Part shown: positions 59,673 through 64,000 of the stretch, piece after piece
Layout: each line of letters opens with the position of its first letter
How positions within the stretch are numbered: the first letter of the stretch is position 1
NCBI RefSeq assembly: GCF_003473485.1
Contig: NC_053045.1
Span: forward strand, 32,400,494-32,464,493
Direction of reading: 5' to 3'
Origin: Medicago truncatula
Lineage: Eukaryota > Streptophyta > Magnoliopsida > Fabales > Fabaceae
Length of the DNA: 64,000 bases
Position numbers and translations under genes: made by a program
The notes under the pieces: generated by a model
Database searches by the model: none
Told to the model about the DNA's origin: nothing
What the model saw: the letters and a program-made list of their open reading frames with translations, nothing else

Positions 59673-60134
59673 TCAGTCGGTGCCTTCAATTTCAACAACC
59701 CTAATGTTCCTCCCACCAGAACCAGAAGATTGTTGAATCTTCGGAACAGTGACAACAAGAACACCATTAACCATATTCGCTTTAAGCTCTTGAAGGTTAC
59801 CATCATCAGGAATCTTAAACCTACTCATGAAATTACCACTCTCAACACTAACCTGAAGCATTCTCTCATCTTGAAGCTCAACAAACACATCTTCGTTTGT
59901 GAAACCAGGAAGCACCACCTTCCAAATATGAGCTCTCGGTGTCTCTCTCCAATCCATACGGGTGTTTAGGGATGATCCGAAGCTGAAATCAGGGAAGAAA
60001 TTGGTGATGGGTGAAGGGAGTGGGAAGTGGAAATCCATGAATGGATCCCATAGAGATAGGGGATTTGGATCCCAAAGGTTAAGAGATGTGTTGGAACTGT
60101 TGCCTTGACGGTTGTTGATGGGTATTAGCGACAT
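59673..60134 (-). CDS. Atypical class I small heat-shock protein (HSP20 family)
   Basis: This is a single-exon gene of 153 aa. The start MSLIPINNRQG at 60134 matches the MSLIP opening of class I proteins; an upstream ATG at 60161 would add nine residues. After a variable Pro/Phe-rich N-terminal arm, the alpha-crystallin domain begins at about residue 58 (TRMDWRETPRAHIWKVVLPG) and includes FVELQDERMLQVSVESGNFM, SRFKIPDDGN and MVNGVLVVTVPK. The tail NIRVVEIEG provides a V-x-I motif for oligomer contacts. Compared with ordinary class I members, about 17 residues are absent between LQVS and SGNFM, where the beta-6 loop lies. The closest relative I recall is Arabidopsis At2g19310, which has the same gap. 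It likely acts as an ATP-independent holdase in the cytosol; oligomer state is uncertain. Confidence 0.92.
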   Translation of the reverse strand: MSLIPINNRQGNSSNTSLNLWDPNPLSLWDPFMDFHFPLPSPITNFFPDFSFGSSLNTRMDWRETPRAHIWKVVLPGFTNEDVFVELQDERMLQVSVESGNFMSRFKIPDDGNLQELKANMVNGVLVVTVPKIQQSSGSGGRNIRVVEIEGTD

Positions 60135-60216
60135 CTTTGGAAAGATTGATTCTGTAAGCAAACTGGTGTGTAACTCACTTTGGAAGAAGGTTATGGATGT
60201 AATAATCTCCTTACTT

Positions 60217-60243
60217 TGAATGTTCTAGAAACTTGGAGACTTC
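60217..60243 (-). promoter_or_regulatory. Heat-shock element upstream of the sHSP gene
   Basis: On the plus strand, GAATGTTCTAGAAACTTGG gives alternating GAA/TTC pentamers (GAA-tg-TTC-ta-GAA-ac-TTg), followed by GACTTCC. At least three perfect units are present, the minimum for heat-shock factor trimer binding. It lies only about 84 bases before the start codon, so the 5' UTR must be short. No clear TATAAA box is visible between them. Confidence 0.85.
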
Positions 60244-60249
60244 CACTTT

Positions 60250-61490
60250 TTCACCGTTTCATTTTCCACTTACTATTTCATAATTGTGCAATAGTCTGTA
60301 TGAACACAATTAAGCTGGTTCTTAAGAAAAAAAAAAATAAAAAAATTCAGTTGGTTGGGACACCACAGTTAAAGTAAAAGACGACCTGATATGAATAAAT
60401 TTTAATCATTATTTACAAAGGATTTTTTATTTTTTTTTATAATTTTTTTCAATAAAACATAATAATTGTGAGTGTTCGTTTTCCCTGAAAAAAAAATAAA
60501 AATTGTGAGTGTTCGTTAGTTGTTTGGTTTGGTTTTTGAGCATAAAAGTCAGTTAACAAAATAAAAACTGCAAATCAAATTAAACCATGTGGTCGAGTAA
60601 AAAATGATATGAACACATCCAAAGCAAATGTAGTTTTTTGTGGTTTCAATTTGTGTTGGTTCGGTTTGCAGTTTTTTTATTGGATTGATTTGATTTTGTA
60701 CACCTTAATAATAATAACATTGGAAGATTTAAAAAAAACAGTTGAGAGACCAATACGAAAGTGCAAGGACCAATATCAAAAAATGTTTTTTTTTTTAAGG
60801 GAACAAAAAATGTTGAAAGTGCAAGGACTAATAATATTTTTAAGTAAAAAAATAATGTATAAAATAATAATAAAATGTTGGAATATTTTAATTATAAAAA
60901 ATTTTCTTTAGTGTGCCACATGGAGTATAATAACTGGTCCACGTGAAACACCGTTAGTTTTGCTTTTTTTGTAAACTAAAACTTAACAGAAGAAGGATTA
61001 GTTGTGAAATTTTTATAAAATGCAGAGATTAATGCTAATAAAATGGTCTAATGCCGGAATATGGTAAAAGTGAAAGGATCAATAACATATTTAAACATAA
61101 ATTTTATAATATGAAAAAGCAAACACCCTCAAAAACCCTTCAAATCATGTCGAAACACCTTTAAAAACCCTCAATCTTTTCATATATTTTATAATTTGAA
61201 TAACGTGTGCTAGAGAGAAGAGAGTGAAAATAAATTCCCCTACTTTCCCCCCTCTTGTTTTGGTATGATGTTTGAGATTTAAATTTTTGGATAAAGGTCA
61301 ATACAATTTGGGTAGCCAAAAAAACTGAAGAATTACTGTAAGAATACCTCATATTGCTTACGTACTCCTAAGTTGCCCAAAATGTCACTATTGTATACGA
61401 TCTCAAGTTGCGATGTGATTCTATTTGGAGATAGCATTTGATCCATTTGGGATTTAAAGTCCAATCCGTTCGCGAGATAACTTATGTTTC
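60250..61490. other. Intergenic stretch with TIR-element debris
   Basis: No gene recognised. AAGTGCAAGGACCAATATC, AAGTGCAAGGACTAATAA and GTGAAAGGATCAATAACATA (60762-61090) resemble repeated ends of a non-autonomous TIR element. The direct repeat AATTGTGAGTGTTCGTT is at about 60464 and 60500. Confidence 0.45.
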
Positions 61491-62635
61491 GAATAAATAG
61501 GTAATTATCTCCCCCGAAATTGTAAGTTTCATCAATTAATCTCCTGAAATTAACAAAATTTCAATTACCTCTTTAAAATTTCACAACATTAATCAATTTA
61601 CCCCCTCCGTCAAATTTTTCTGTTAGTGAACATGACGTTTTGCAAATACCCCCCTGAAGTTTTACACTTATGTGCAAAATGCCCCCAAACTTAAAAATTT
61701 ATATTATTTTTTCTTAAAGACAAACAATTAATGATTAAATATTAAAACTAACTATTAATTTTGGAGTTTGGGAAAACTACATGCATATATACATCAAATA
61801 GGGAAAAATGTGTATTTTTAAAGTGACAATAATGGTTATTTCTAATAGACAAATTATTATTTTTAGGGGTTTATAGACAAATTAATAATCAGTTTTAAAT
61901 TTATATTTTCTCCTTCACCATCTTAGTCTTTTAACTCCTCCAACTCCTTCAACAATTTGCTCAAACCATTTAAACTACACAACCCCCAATATTTTCATAT
62001 GATTTGTTCTTGTTTACACACTTTATAGAAAACTTCATTCTAACTTCTTGTTTGTGCTTCAGGCAGGGACAATCATTCATCGTATACAATTTAGCTCACA
62101 CCACAATACTATCAGACCAACATATCATATATAGCATATTAAGTAATATTCATGTAAAAAAGACACAAATCACCAGCAAATGAAATATGTGATTGGTATG
62201 TATAGAGGAACACTTATTGAGAAATGTCAAACACTTAGACATATATTTCTTTGCCTTTGAAATTAATCCACAAATCATCCCATTATTGTCACTTTAAAAA
62301 ATACACATTTTTCCCATTTTGAAGCCTATTTTGATGTATATATGCATGTAGTTTTCCCAAACTCCAAAATTAATAGTTAGTTTTAATATTTAACTATTAA
62401 TTGTTTGTTTTTAACAAAAAAATAATATAAATTTTTAAGTTTGAGGGGCATTTTGCACATAAGTGCAAAACTTCAGGGGGTATTTGCAAAACGTCATGTT
62501 CACTAACATAAAAATTTGACGGAGGGGGTAATTGATTAACATTGTGAAATTTCAGGGGGGTAATTGAAGTTTTGATAATTTCAGGGGATAATTGACGAAA
62601 CTTACAATTTCAGGATGATAATTACCTATTTACTC
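61491..62635. mobile_element. Long-TIR Mutator-like element, 1145 bp
   Basis: The 10-bp direct repeats CTTATGTTTC (61481-61490) and CTTATGTTCC (62636-62645) differ by one base. The inverted ends are GAATAAATAGGTAATTATC and the complement of GAGTAAATAGGTAATTATC. The arms are about 345-350 bp (61491-61836 and about 62283-62635), at roughly 90 percent identity by eye. They share ACGTTTTGCAAATACCCCC and AACTACATGCATATATACAT. The central 440 bp is not palindromic and does not code for a protein I recognise. Confidence 0.87.
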
Positions 62636-62853
62636 CTTATGTTCCTATCAGGAGTTAAAGTCCAACGGACCTGGATAAAAAAGATGAGAATGACAAAATG
62701 CCTTTTAATTTGTCGTAGACATATATTTGTGTTTAAAATGCTTCATAAGAAAACATCAAAATGTTCCATAACAAAAAATATATATGTTAAAACATCATAT
62801 TAAAATCATTCTAACAAAACAACAAATTGTGTTCATTAACAAAACATAATAAT

Positions 62854-63458
62854 TAGGGTTCCAAAATAAAACCGCAAATCGATCTAAAAAAATTGAAAAC
62901 CACAAAAAATCGAATATTTTTGGATGCGTTTGGATGTTGTTTTATCAAAACCGTTAGGATCGGTTTGAATTTTGGATCACTTTCTCAAAACCGAACCAAA
63001 CCGAACCACAAAAAGTAAATATTAATACTTATTTATTCTTTTATTAGTATTATAGATTTTATAATTATGTTGCTTGTTGGTTTTTAATCTTATATATTGT
63101 GCTAATTTAATCTATATTATTGTTACTTCATAAGTTTAAAAAATAATCGATAAATTTCATATTGTAATTTTAATTTTTTAATATATTTTACATTAAACCT
63201 ATTCTTTTGCCGTATTTGTGTATTATTAATATTGATAAAAATTATATTCTTCAACAAAAAGTAAATAAAAAATATATATATTTTGCATTTTGGATATCCA
63301 AAAACCGATCCAAATTAAACCGCATATATTTGGATCGGATCGGTTCAATTATTTTTTGAATTTTCATCCAAACCGGACTGAACCGCGTGTGATTTTTATT
63401 TTGGATAAGATGACATTTTACCTAAAAATCGATCCAAACCGCACCGCAAACACGCCTA
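62854..63458. mobile_element. hAT-type non-autonomous element, copy 2
   Basis: A perfect 8-bp direct repeat ATAATAAT flanks it (62846-62853 and 63459-63466). The ends are TAGGGTTCC and the complement of TAGGCGTGTTTG. The arms contain AACCGAACCAAACCGAACCA and CGATCCAAACCGCACCGCAA, related to the element at 53229-53806. It is 605 bp with no coding capacity. Confidence 0.8.
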
Positions 63459-64000
63459 ATAATAATCATTTCGATAAACAACAAAATGGATAAATTATAT
63501 GTGTTCAATGCTGATGCATATAAATAGTTCTCTCGAGTGCAGCGAAGATAACATGTCTATAAATGCCCAGAAAACATCCATTCTTTTTAAGCACACACTC
63601 AATCAAGTGGAAAAAATACACCAACAACCACACATGATCCATCCTACATGTGTGCGTAACCTTCATGATTCCTCTAATTATCAAAGACTAAAAATCATAT
63701 GACGAGATCAAGGCAGATTGACAGTTTTGCCTCATGGATGGACAACCCGATCAACGTTCATGATTCCTCTGATTATCAAAGATGAATTTACTTGCAATAT
63801 TATATCCGTAAATAGGATATTCGTCGGACTACCTCATGGGAACCGTGGAAGGGGAATTTTTCTGCACGGGGATGGGGGAGAAAGTCCCCTTCAAGGCAGG
63901 GCATGGATTTTCGCACAATACTTGCAGAAATTTCATTTATATTATATTTCTTTACGATAATGTCTTAATATTATATTTCTTTACGATTAAATTTTATTTT
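63459..64000. other. Window end, small duplications
   Basis: TTCATGATTCCTCT then ATTATCAAAGA occurs twice (about 63661 and 63759), and ATATTATATTTCTTTACGAT occurs twice near 63938 and 63967. A GC-rich piece near 63840-63905 (GGGGATGGGGGAGAAAGTCC) resembles an end of a repeat. No gene was recognised. Confidence 0.45.

Overview
This is plant nuclear DNA: AT-rich, with intron-containing genes, plant-only families (PPR, UGT, H2A with an SPKK tail, COPT, A-type universal stress protein) and dense MITEs, SINEs, LINEs and LTR-retroelement relics. The repeat families and codon use look like a papilionoid legume, most likely Medicago or a close relative. That species-level call is inference from memory of the repeats, not a search result.

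Layout. 1-6.7 kb: no confident gene; a Stowaway-like MITE and a decayed Helitron ending in helicase sequence. 6.8-8.4 kb: a two-exon short PPR (THA8-like) gene with a foldback element in its intron. 10.5-14.1 kb: a four-helix membrane protein gene, a nuclear tRNA-Asp(GTC) and a four-exon universal stress protein gene, all on the minus strand. 14.1-19.3 kb: repeats, including a Cassandra-like LTR relic with a 5S rRNA-like segment, a LINE end with a target duplication and a clean Stowaway hairpin. 19.7-23.1 kb: a five-exon gene for a plant protein of unknown function ending in LPREWTY. 23.6-38.5 kb: a gene-free block of elements: two copies of one Tourist-type MITE (one interrupted by an LTR element), three Mutator-type TIR elements with 9-10 bp target duplications, a hAT-like repeat and a Ty3/Gypsy relic.

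39.5-51.4 kb: a COPT copper transporter gene, then single-exon histone H2A (H2A.W type) and H2B genes about 9 kb apart on the same strand. The two histone genes carry nearly the same promoter array and a similar 3' UTR block. Between them lie a FAR1/MuDR-type transposase pseudogene and a three-level nest: a LINE interrupted by a PIF/Harbinger element that itself carries a SINE. 53-64 kb: two hAT elements of one family, a two-exon UDP-glycosyltransferase gene, an atypical class I small heat-shock protein gene with a heat-shock element just upstream, and a 1.1 kb long-TIR Mutator-like element.

The genes are ordinary single plant genes with no operon logic. The only functional pairing is H2A with H2B, whose shared promoter modules suggest co-expression in S phase. 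The most unusual content is the clean, datable nesting of elements and the small heat-shock protein that lacks the loop normally used for dimerisation. I saw no CRISPR array, bacterial operon or wholly new multi-gene system.
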